A model generated the notes under the pieces. The model did not search any database, was not told the origin of the DNA, and saw only the letters and a list, made by a program, of their open reading frames with translations. This document shows, piece after piece, positions 20,641 to 32,200 of a DNA stretch of 64,000 nucleotides. The position numbers and the translations under genes were made by a program. This DNA comes from Otis tarda (taxonomy: Eukaryota > Chordata > Aves > Otidiformes > Otididae). Each line of letters begins with the position of its first letter. The first letter of the stretch is position 1. The stretch lies in the NCBI GenBank assembly GCA_026413225.1, contig CM048552.1, forward strand, positions 213,516,553-213,580,552. Reading direction: 5' to 3'.

Positions 20641-23046
20641 ATCCAGGAGCTGCCAGCAGCCCCCCACTTCATTCCCTGTCCCCACTCCCCATCCTCGCTG
20701 CAGGTCCTTTGGGGATGCGCTGCCCCTAAAACAGACAACTGCGCTCCCGGCGAGAGCTGCACGCTGGCAGCAGGGTCAGGTGGATGCCTTCTCGGGTGGG
20801 AAAGTTGGAAAAATGTGAGATGGATGCTCACACACTCTATATAATTTGCATTACCTATTCCTGTTCCTGGGACTGGACTCTTGGAGGTGTCAGATGGGAG
20901 CATTTTTTGCATGGAAAAGTGGAGCTGGCTGCAAAAAGCCACGGGGTGAGGAGAAAAGGGAACCTGGAGTTAAAAACGGCTCCGTTTTTAGGAGTCCGCA
21001 GGCCACTTGCTGCTCGTTTGATCAGTGACCCAGAGCTCTCCAGAGCTGTAAACATCACGTCTGCCCCAAAGAGTCTCCCGCCCTCCCCTCCCCTCACAAA
21101 TCCCTCTTGCAAAATGTAACCTGTGCTGGACCGAGTGGAAAAAGGCGTTATTACCTCCCCAAATATCAGAGAGGCAATTGCAGGCCAAGCTTGCAGCTCT
21201 TGGGGTGGGGGTTGAGGGTGGATTAGATTTTTTCTATTCTTCCTTGGGGGGGGAAAAAAAAAGAAAACAAACTGTGATTTTATTTGATTTTATTTTTCTT
21301 CAAGACAGAGGGCAAAGCAGAGGATGATGTTGGTGGGGCAGGGTTAGCGAGAGGGTTTTAGACCGTCGGAGACATTTTACACCCGACTCTTGTGGTGCTC
21401 AGCGAGGAGGGAGATAAGGAGGCTGAAATATCTAAATGGACACTAAAAGGCAAGGGCAGGATTAAGGGCTGAAGGTTTCCAGTCTGCTCGTGGAGGTGGA
21501 GGGGGCAGAAAAGAGCTTCCAAAGATGAAAAGATACAGAAATACCCTGAAATAAGAAGTATGCTTGTGGGAGCCCTGCCTTCAAGGGACGCATCAAACCC
21601 AAATCCGAGCGGGCGTGAAAGAAAAACAACCCGTGGCGATGAAATCCTGCCTCCCTTGTAGTCGGCTGGAGTTTTGTCTCGGACTTCAAGGGAACCGGGA
21701 ACTCGTCCCTGGAGGTTATTAAAATCCTTTGTAATAACAGCACTTCTCCAGTAACCCTTCACACCAGGCGCTGGGATACCCAAAAAGCAGCCGAATGGGG
21801 AAAATTGGCAAAGAAAACACCCAGAAATATTCTTTCCCCCTGACCCATTTGCATCACAAATGGGGATATCGAGGCAGAAAGACACAGCTGGGAAAAATCT
21901 GGAGCTGGGAGTCAGGTGGGATGTGCTTTTCCAGGGGTGAGGGGTTCCCCAAAGCGATGCCCAGTGCTCCGGCCCTTCCCGTTCCCATCCCAAATCCCTT
22001 CGGGGGGGATGGCGGCGCGCCCCGTGCGATGGGCTGTGAGACTCCAGAGGCGCAATGTGGCGGGCGGGTTTGCGCCGTTTATTTTATTATTGGCTTTCTC
22101 GTGGGGTGGGAAACCACCGCAAAGACCACAAAGAGCAGCCCGGAGCGGTGTCTGAAGCGAATAACTGAAGGGAAACCCATTTACTGCTATTAATACCGCT
22201 GCTAAAATAAGCAAGCTGTGCCCTGGAGACAGAGAGGATCCCTCTAAGAATTTAAGTCCTGCACCTGGTTTGTTTATTTGTTTGGACTGAAGAAGGGGAA
22301 AAACAAAAGAAGAAAGAAAAAAAAAACAAACCAAGAGGGGGAGATCCTTGAGAGCTTTTGTCTGCTCCTGGCTGCTCCCCAGAGACAGAAATGGGATTTT
22401 TATGTTTACGAAGTTGCAGCCCCTTTCCGTGAGCTCCAGGTGCCCGAGGACTTGGAAGAAGTGAGAGGCAGAGTTAATGAGGTGAGAAGGAAAGCAGAAG
22501 GGAAAGAGCAAAACGCATTTGTTGTAACAGATCAGACCGAAACATCTGCAGGGCACGGGCACCTGCGTGAAGTGGGGAAATGCAGTTTTGATAATTTGTC
22601 TTGCCTGCAGAAAAACATGGTGGGGGGAGAAAAAGAAATCTGGAGAGAAGGAAGGGCGAGATGAATAGCTGAAGATTTGAGCTCATCTAGAGATTTATCT
22701 TTTTTTTTTTTTTTCTTTTTTCTTCTTCCTCAGCAGTTGCAGGAACCTTTTGGGGGGTGGAGAGGGGAGCGAAGCGGCAAATGAAGCCTTGCCCCGCACA
22801 GGGTTAAATGGAAACACACAATCAGACCATAACTCAGGGTGTAACTCAAGCCATACGCCTTGTCTGTCTGTCGACTCGAGAGGTTGTGTCAAGGCTTGGG
22901 CGAGGGAGGGGACGGAGAGGGGAGAATCCGAACTTTTTCATGATTCATAAACCACTCCTTTGCAATTTGGATAATAGATCTCTCTCTCTCGCGACGACTC
23001 GCTGAACTTCAGAGTTAACCGTAGCTCATACTTTCTCTCCTTTCAG
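20641..23046 (+). other. Remainder of WNT11 intron 1
   Basis: Unique-looking intronic sequence ending in a good branch and polypyrimidine region and the acceptor 'tttctctcctttcag'. Open frames of up to 216 codons on the minus strand (21358-21993, 21912-22562) have no recognisable domains. A poly-T run lies at about 22701-22714. Confidence 0.5.
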
Positions 23047-23197
23047 GTTATTCATCTCCAAGGAGGAACAACACACGGACTGCAGGGAAATACGTTGTGC
23101 AGAGAATTGGGAAAACTCCTTTTTTTAAATTTTTTTTATTTTTTTTCCCTCTTTGGAGAAGCTGATTTCCTTCAGCAAGTGGAGGACGGTGGAGAAA
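23047..23197 (+). other. WNT11: 5' UTR part of the first coding exon of WNT11
   Basis: The stretch lies between a strong acceptor (AG at 23045-23046) and the WNT11 start codon, and it contains no upstream ATG. The translation start is therefore the first ATG in the mature message. An A at -3 ('gaaaATGa') gives an adequate Kozak context. A T-rich run at about 23118-23151 is within the UTR. Confidence 0.7.
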
Positions 23198-23280
23198 ATG
23201 AAGCCGAGCCCGCGATTTTTCTTAGCTGGTTTTCTGTCTTTGATTCTGCAGACGGGGCTTTGCTGTGGGATAAAATGGAT
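23198..23280 (+). CDS. WNT11: WNT11 coding exon 1 (signal peptide)
   Basis: Codes for residues 1-27 and two bases of codon 28. It begins MKPSPRFF, continues with a hydrophobic core ([12 protein letters not shown]) typical of a secretory signal, then CCGIKW. It ends at the donor AT|GTAAGT (phase 2). The next exon completes codon 28 as isoleucine, as in known WNT11. Confidence 0.93.
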
Positions 23281-26200
23281 GTAAGTACCTGACTACCTCT
23301 CTGCATTTTTTAATTTTTTTTTTAAAGTCTTTGTAGGCATTGCTGGTCTCTAACCCATTTTTGCGACTGCTGTTTGAGGTGCACTGTAAAGCCATTTAAA
23401 GAGCAGCGAATGCTGCGTTTCTCTGGGCGTTCATTGGTTTCAAGTGTGTGTGTACTAGGGGCTTGTGCTAACAATATGTCTCCATCTTCTTTCCAAAATA
23501 TGCAAGATTTAGACTAGTGTTTTGTTTTGTTTTTTCCTCTCAACCAAAGGAAAGGCACACACTTGAACACTCACATGAGCCACTTGATGAAGTTCCTAGC
23601 GTTAGCTCCTGCCGCGCTGGGAAACTCTCCCACCGGGACGGCTGGTCGTGCTGAGTAGGAGCTGAGAGGGGTAGGGATGGCAGCTAAGATAATGCCGCCA
23701 ATCTCCAGCCACAGGGGATGCTTGACAGATAACATGGTTTTTTGGTGGACCTTTTAACCTTTGGATTTCGTGAAGGGTGTTAAAAATGAGGCGGGTGGGG
23801 GGAGGAGGGTGAAGAAATACCAGAGAGTGTGGTCGAATCTGGATCGAGTTTCCGCAGAGGTAATGTCACTGCAAACAAAGTGAAAACATCGCTATCTCGT
23901 TTCTTTGCTTAAGCAAGCAATCAATTAGTTACTTACTACAAAATAAATAAACAAGCCCCTCCAACACCCATCTGGTTTCACGTCCTTGATGAGTGACCTG
24001 TCTTTTCTCCTCGGATTTGGAGCCACGCACAAAATAAATAAGCGGATGTGGGCTGGCCTCAAATGAGCATCTTCTGTAAAAGAAGAGGCGCAATGAAACG
24101 CAATGCCAGCAAGTCTGTTGTGTAGGACACAGTGCGTCGAGGTGAGGATCTTCAGGTTAGGTAGGAAGATTGAGACAAGAGAGTCCTGTTTTGTTCCTCC
24201 TCCTGTGCTGTGTTTAATTCCCATTCCACTGTAATTTGAGGGTCTCACCATGCCGCCTTTTATAAGGGCTCTCTTAAATTTGGACATCTTCAAATGAGAT
24301 CTCTTGTTGGAGCTATTGCTCTGTACGCAGTCCTGGGAAAGAGGACCTTCCAGATGGGGATTCACCCTCTCCAAAGAGAGACATCCAACATAAAAGTCAA
24401 GAGATGCCCTCTGGAGATGCAATGGACTGCAGGGAACTGTTTGAGACCATACATCCACCTTTTATATGTGTGAAGAGAAGCAAGGTGAATCCCTCCATAA
24501 GGTGTTTAAATGCACATGGTCAAGTGGGAGGAAGAGTCACCTACTTTAGGGCATCTGTCATTTGCTGTCTCCACAGTCTAAGGACCACCTTGGAAGTAGG
24601 GGAGAGTCGGGATTGGATTTGCTCCTCACCATCTTGGCTTTACACCTTGTAGCAGTCATAGAATCATAAAATGGTTAGGGTTGGAAGGGACCTTCTAAGG
24701 TCATCCAGTCCAACTCCCCTGCAAGGAGCAGGTACATCTCCAACCACATCAGGTTGCTCAGAGCCTCATCCAGTCTGACCTTGAACGTCACCACAGCTAA
24801 ATTACGTATTTATTTCTTTCTGCCAACTTCCTGAAGTCCTTAGGCTCTCAGCTTTGTATGCGTCCAGCACCTTGCACAAGGTGAGCATCTCTTCTCTACA
24901 AGACACTTAGCAACATGCCCATGAACTTATGGAGTCTGGACTCACTTGCAACTTTTATTTCTATGCAGCATGGAAATTTTTCTTTTGACACCCTGATTCA
25001 GCAGGGCACTTCTGTACAGACCCATAACTGAGCGGAGAGGTTTGCTTATGTGCTTGGTGTTAGGGTCCCACTTAAGCAAGGTGCCAAATCCCCAGCGAAG
25101 GGCCTGGGTTCCTCCAAAGGGCGGGGACAAGATGGGTTTTGAAAGGAACCTGATAGTGTTGTGACAAGCTGTAGACACGAAAAAAGGCTGGAAGGCAGGG
25201 CAAGGTCCCTAGTAGCTTGGCTGGCACAAGCAGCCTTTTGGCTGGTAAGAGGTTAAGCTGCAAGAGTTGCTTTTGGGGATGGGGTCAGGAGGGGAAGGCA
25301 GTTGGAGGAAAGATGCTGTTGCTGCCCCTCCCCTTCCCCACAGACATATCCCCCCTACGGAAAAGTGAGTGGGGAAGATGAAAGCTGGGATTAAAGTGGC
25401 ATTTGAAGCACGAACTGCATCCAGATGTGCCGCCGGGGCTCCGCTCGCACCTGTTTAAAACCTGGCGGCGACCCGCGCTCCCTGTCCCAGGGCACTTCGT
25501 GCAACTGGGGTGCTGCCAGCTGGGATTTCACAAAATTATGGGAGTTTTTCGTTTTCATTTGCTGTTTCTACTCCCTTCTCCACCCTTGTTTTCCTATAGA
25601 AGCACAGGCCAATTTTCTCCTCACCCCAATCACTCTCTCTTCCCCCGCTGCAGCAGTGCTGCCATCCTTGGGGCCAGGGGACCATCCTTGGAAATCGCAT
25701 GGGTAAACTTTTGGTGAACGGAGATCGATGCTACCAAATACCACGTAATACCTCAGATCTGCCATCCCAGCCCTGCACTCACGTGCTGGGTGCTGTACAA
25801 CCAAACCTGGCCCCTTCCCTCTTGTACTCATGGTTTTAAAGGGGTGGGGGAAAAAAAAAAGATGGGATGAAGAGGGAGGAAAGCACTACGAGATGTTTTT
25901 AGTCGTGGGCTTGTCTCAGCGGTCTGCCCGCTGCGCCGTTGTTGTAGGCACGGTGCCAGAGGTGAGCTTTGAAAAGGATTTAGGAGGGGAGGGGGGGAAG
26001 ATAAGGAAGGGGGTTTTTGCCAGCTTGGTGGGCTGGGTTTGCAAGCCTGAGGAACGGGGAGCAACTGATATGAAAGGCGATAGGAAACTCTATTTTGATT
26101 AGGAGAGTGATGTAATTACAGGGAAGGGGAGAAGAAAAACACACTTTTTAGCCCTTTAGGACTTCCCTGTGATAGTAATATTCCCTGTGAATTAGTAAAA

Positions 26201-29200
26201 GTGGGGAGAAGGTAAAAGGGAGCTATTTGGTTTATTTTATTTGGCTTATTTTTACAAGTTCTGTGGTCCAGATCCCCAGCTCTTGTAAATCGCCACCGTG
26301 CCCTTCCCTGCCACAGTATTCAGCATGGTGCATGGACGGTCAGCATCTCATAAACCTGCTCTTGCTGCTGGAGAAACTTCTTATTTTTGACCTCTTCCAT
26401 TCGAGCTCAGGTGTAAAGTCAGGGTATGGACAGGATCAGGGCTGCCATGGAGAGGCAGCCTTCCCATTCATCACATATGAGCCTGGGTTTTATTTTTGCA
26501 TGCTGCTTTTTCACAAACACTCCCCACCCTTAGAGCAGGGGGGTTTTGCCTCGTTTTGTGGTCCTCAGTGCTTGTTTTGCATCCCGGTGGCTGGGGAGGC
26601 GAGGCAGCCATCGGTTGCAATGGGAGATGTCTCAGGGCCCACTCATGCAGGGTCTCTGTTGCTTGACCCATCTCCTTTTGCACCCACTTTAGCTTTCCTA
26701 GGGGTTCTTGGGTTTGGCCAAGCAGGTTGCTGAAGCAACTTGTTTGGGTAGAGCTGAAAAATAGATGAGCACTAGAGGGAGCTGCAGCCAGATGTCCGTA
26801 CTGCAGATGTTGGGATGTGGCTTACAAGGCACTTCTGCCTCCTCGGGGGTTGGCATCTCCGGTGGCCAGGTGCCAAGACACAGGTTGGACTGCGTTGAGT
26901 GTCACCCTCAACCCAAGAGTGGTAGCGAAGAGGCTGAATGCAACAAGTGAGTTTTTTAACATGGCTTGCGGGATCAGCCCGTGACAGCAAGTGGTGGCGT
27001 TAGGAATCCCATCATTTTTTGGAGGAGCTCAATCCCTTTAGGAAGTCCCTGCCTGTCCCTGTTGTGGTGGCCTGGACATACCCCATGCCCTCTGGAGCCA
27101 TCCTTGGAGGAGCAAGGTCCCCAGCTATGAGGTCAGCTTTGCTGCACAGTTCCCGTGGTTAAATCACAACCCTTCAGGAGCAAAAGGCGGCTGAGCCGTG
27201 CGTTTCGGTGAACCCGCAATGTCCCCCAGCTCGCTGACCTCGAGCAGCACCGCAGCCTTTCTGCAGCCAAAGCAGGGGAGAAAATGGAAAGATTTTGTGC
27301 TTCCTGGCAGCTCCTGCTTCTTCCCCTTCAAGCGAGGGGGGGAGCTGGGACACGGGGGCACGGGCGCCTGCGAGGAGACCGTCTGCCTGGCAAGGGGGCT
27401 GCTAGATGAGCTGCTGTGAAAGGACTGCAGGACGGGGACGGCGGGAGTGGAGCGGGCTGAGGGGCGAGGAAGGAGGGGGGAGGACAACGTCTTTGAAGTT
27501 GGCTCTTCACTCCGTCGGCAGCTCGGGAAAACTTGACAAAGCTCCACGGCCTTCCTCGGCGCTGGGTGAGCCAACTCGCCGCTGGCATCGACTTCAGTCG
27601 GGCTTGGGCTGGAAGTCAATGGCCTTGTGCCCACTACTGCCAGTGCTGGATTTGGCACCGTATCTGAAAGCAGTTCTTATTTTAAGCTTTTACTTCACGG
27701 TTGGTTTTTTTTCCCCCACTCCTCTCACTCTTCCTCCTCTTTATTTCTTTTAAGGCTTTGCAGAACCAGTGAAAGCGTTTACCAAGGGACGTGGTGGCTT
27801 TCCCAGTGCTTGCGGTCCCCAGACCAGGACTGATGCAGGGCAGGGTGGCCCAGGCACAAACTGCCTGTGACTACCAGGAGCATAGACAAGGTTAGAGTAA
27901 TGGCAGTCCTCCAGGCCTTTTCCAGCTGAAAACCTGAGAAAATGAGGCTCCTGTAGATTAAAAACCTTCAAGGAGATCGAATGAAAAAAACCCTCCAATC
28001 GTTGCCTCTCTTTATTAAAGTTTACCACACACTTCTCTCTCCAGAGAAGCGGAATTTGGTCTAAATCTTTCTGTTTTGCCCAAATCCCTGGAAGATTAAG
28101 CGGTTTAAGAATAGGCATAAAAATGAGACTGCTTTCACAGAAAGAGAAGCAGACAATTTGGAAAAGTAGTTCGTGGTTCCACCAACAGCCCCTCTGTGAG
28201 ACCGTCTTTGGTCACATCACACAAGAGAGGATGGGGAGATGCCCCCCAGAGAGACACCAGTAGAAAGAAAGGAGATCATTCCACTCTTCATGGGTGTTTG
28301 AAAGGGCACCAATGCTGCACTGCTCAACTCAAGGAGGTTTTTCTCCTTTTGGCTTGACCAGGAGCAGTGTCCTGCGCACAGCGGTCCTTGTAAACCAAAC
28401 CATGTATGGCTTTCATTGATGTCTGCTGAGATCTGAAGGTACTTCTCCCAAGCTGCTGCTCCTATGAATAGTCTTCTCATGGAGCCCAGATCTGCAGGAA
28501 TGGGCCCGTACCCCTCAAAGGACCTAACACTGTAGAGCATTCATGTTTTCAAATGAATTTATTAACTGCCTGAGATAATTAAAAGAGTAAACGAAAGTCA
28601 TGATCCATCCATGCATCATATTTCCTCTGTAATTACGTTTATGGTTTGCTGTCAGTATCCATAACTTCAATCGCAAGCCCTGCTATGCTATATATAAAGC
28701 AGGAGATGTTTGGTTTGGGGCTTGTTTATTTAAAGGGATGGGTCAAATATGTATACTTTTTAAAAAAAACAACCACCTCTCAGTTGTCCTCAGCTTTCTG
28801 GAGAATGAAGGATGGGGCAGGAGAGTCAAGGGAGGAGAGCATGTCGTTAGCAGGAGGAAACGGTGAAAAGCAGCAGTTATGGAATGGCAGCAGGTAAAAT
28901 CTCCACGTGCTGCTTCTTGGGTGAAGAGTGTGAGTCCGAGGAAAGATGTTTATCAGGATTTTTTTTATCAGATTGAGGACTAAAGGTTGTTCTTCCTTAC
29001 GGACTGCTTTACTCAGGCTGTCTGCGTCCCTTTAGTTCCAGTTTCCCTCCCAGTGCTGGTGGTCAACAGAGACTGGGTGGAGACGGGGTAGAGGTCCACC
29101 ACCAAATCCCACCATGGGCAGGACTCTTCTGGGGAAAGGTGATTTCCTTTCCACTGCCCTGCAAATGAACTTTGTTCCCCAACAACGTTCTTTGCAGGTC

Positions 29201-32200
29201 GTGGGCACCACTTCCTGGTGCTGCCAGAATTTGGGGAGCAATTTGGGTTGGTGCCTTTCCGTCGGGAGGGTTTAAAGTGATGATGGGCGGAGAAGATATT
29301 TCTGAGTGCAGGACAGAGACTGAGCAAACCTGGGCTGTTAGGGCACGGACTAGATGACCTAATAGGCCTCTCACATTCCTGATCTCTGATTTATAAATGC
29401 ACTTTTCGGTCTCGGCAAGCGACTCCAGTAACTGTGAGTTTTCTTTTCCATCTCCATTACCCTTTACTTTTTCCTCCCGACGCTTGGAGAAGTTTCCAAT
29501 TATAGGTTCTCACAAGCAAAGGCATGAAGTTCAGACCTGGGAGATGTTCAGAAAACACCTTTCTGTGTCTTGCATTTTTATTCTTGGTGGGCTCCCTGGG
29601 GCTGGGCTCATTCGATGAGAAGCAGCCATTGCCACCATTTACTGAGTTCTCCCCAATGGGGCCATGGTCCATCCTTTCTTGACTCTCTGGCAGATATTTT
29701 TGCCTTTTCTGTGGAGTGAATTTCTTTCTTGTTGAATTATAAATCTGCATCTCTAATAGTGATCATTCCAGGACATCTGTAGCAACATGATTTCGTAGTA
29801 TCACATCTGCATTTTTTCACAACAGGGATGAGTCTCGGTCTGAATTCAGCCCTCATCCCAACTTGAAGGTGATTATGTCTGCGGTTCCTGGTCAGTCTGT
29901 AACGGTGAGATGCAGGAGCCTCAGTGTAGGCTTCCAGGTCCTTTAAACACGCCCCAGACCTCTATGCAGGGTTAGAAGGTGTGGTGCAGAACCTAGGAGA
30001 TACCTGCATCCTTCTGGAGGGCCAGGTGAAGCATCCCAAGGTCTCTGAAGTGTCATTTGGCACCTCTGATTAGAAAACTGAGTTGGTGTCCCATCAAAAC
30101 CTGGAGGATTCCTTGTTTGCCTGAAGCTCATTTTGTCTGCCTCACCCTGCCTGCTTATTTTGCTGCCGAGACGTACTGTGCTGGAGTATTTATCATTTTT
30201 ACTCTATTAGTGACAAGCTGCTTTGGCCTCTTGCCTGATTTGTATTTCAGCCCGTTCCTGAGAGTTGCTGATAGGCTTTCTGGGATAAGTTTTCACAGGT
30301 TTCTGGTGCCAAGTGCTAGGGGTTGAACTCATCTCACTCAGCTCTGTGCTTATACAGTCCAGATGTCTGCGCCCGAGCTCGGTGCCTGGGTTCCCTCTAT
30401 AGCCAGTGTAGAAAATGAGCGTTTCTAGGACGTGACTCATCTCATTCTACTGCAGACCTCAAAAGCACATCAGACTAATTACCCCTACAGATGGCTGCTT
30501 CTTTCCATGGGCTGAAGAAGGACCCTGAAGGACTACTATGAGGTCCACATTGCAGAGGTTTACCGTCAGGTGGCATTCATGCTGTCCCAAGACTCATGCC
30601 TCTACCTCCAAGGACATGATATATCTGAGATACCTGAGCACCCGGAATTTCACCAGCGGGTTTTGTCTCCACCAGCCTGGGTCCAGCACTGGTTCACATC
30701 TAAGGCAGGATGGGTTGCCTTCTGGAGGTGCCCCTCTCCAGACAGGGAGCACTGCATGAGCAACAGTGTGCAAGGGACCGAGATGAAGTACAGGGCAGAA
30801 TTTCTGAGAATTAAATACTCCACTTTTAACTTTCCCTTGAAATTTACTGGCCAAAGCCTCTGTTTGCTGTATATTTAATGGACCTCTTTAAATATATGTA
30901 TGATGTATATATTTACATAGCTAGCAGAGTGGTGTTTTCCCTTCCAAGTTTGCCACTGATTATCCAGAGCCAGAAATGCCAAACTCCAGCCGCCTGGGAA
31001 TTTGTCGGTGCAGACATACTACATCCTAGCAAGGATGGTAGCTTTTCCCTCTTGGAAGAGAGTTTGGGGTTAGCAGCTCTGCACAGCTCGGAGAGAGCTC
31101 CAACACACACAGCAGCTGGTTCAAGCCAACCTTGAGGGAGCTGGTGGAACATAGAGATCAGAGCTAAAACCCTCGATCTTGGTTAGGGCTCAATTTTAGC
31201 TCCGTTTCCATCTCATTTAACTTCTGAAGGACGTGGATGTTACAGTAATAAAGTGAAATGTGCCCAGAAATGTGTCTGCTAATAAGCCAAACTAACCAAG
31301 ATGGCTCAGGATGAAACTGAAAGGCAACACATTTAACAAGGAGAGAAGGAAATATGTGTTAAGGCAGTTGTGTTGCCAGGATCAGATGCCAGTTACCGAT
31401 GCAGCCAGCTAGAAAGTTGTTTTATGAGAATGAATAACATTTATGACTGCCCTAAGCAGGTCATAAAGACACAAAGAGAGTTACACACCGGGCTTCTGCT
31501 GATTGCTGTGGGTGCTTGGGAAAGAAGAGTACAGCTCTGTATGATGCACGGCAGCATGCGCTTTTTTTTTTCTTTTTCACGTGGAAACTTTGGCAATCGC
31601 ATGCTAGAAGACCAATGGGGTCTTTGGGATGTTGTTAGTTTCTCCCACGGTGGTGGGAGAAATGCTGGTGCCAGTGGATCCCTTCTCAGTTTTGACCGTG
31701 GTGCTCGCTTTGCACGTACTCGTGCTGTGCTTCTGCACCACGTTTTGGGAGACTAGAGAAGCAGAGTTGTCTACGTGCAACAGTGATGGAATTGGTGGAG
31801 GCCCTGGGCTTTAACTCTAAAGGAAAGCATCTGTTTTGCAAAACTTGGTGGCTTTTCCCTAGGCCTTGCAGGGGATTTTTTCCATAATTAATTACATGAC
31901 ATTTAACATAATCCTTAGAGAGTGTGTGAGACAGATGCTGAACGCAAAGCACTGATAACACCAACTTTTTTTTTTTTTCCTGAATACCACAGTCTTGGAA
32001 GATCCAGCTTTCTGTTATCATGGAACTGATGGGTCATTTTTCACTCTGTTGGGAGGTCCATCCTCTTCGTTCTTCAGCGAAAACCCTTCCCATAAGGATT
32101 TACACATCCAGTCAACTTGGCATGTGCCCCAGGAGCTTTGTCCAGGCTCCCCTCGATGATGGAGAGAAATGCGTGCTGCTAGAGGGTGTTTCTTCCCACC

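Noticed and set aside
19717-20685. 322-codon open frame on the minus strand, the longest in the window
   Set aside because: It lies on the G-rich minisatellite and the promoter. Its Ser/Pro/Leu-rich translation follows from the repeat composition, and there is no domain or splice support.
21358-22562. Two minus-strand open frames of 211 and 216 codons in WNT11 intron 1
   Set aside because: No family resemblance, low-complexity patches, and antisense to an intron without any supporting promoter or splice pattern.
23095-23292. Apparent upstream open frame overlapping the WNT11 start
   Set aside because: It begins with TTG rather than ATG and is in a different frame. The 5' UTR has no ATG before the WNT11 start.
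29347-29391. Possible CR1 scrap ('ggactagatgacct' followed by 'tctctgattt')
   Set aside because: It is too short and diverged to separate from chance.
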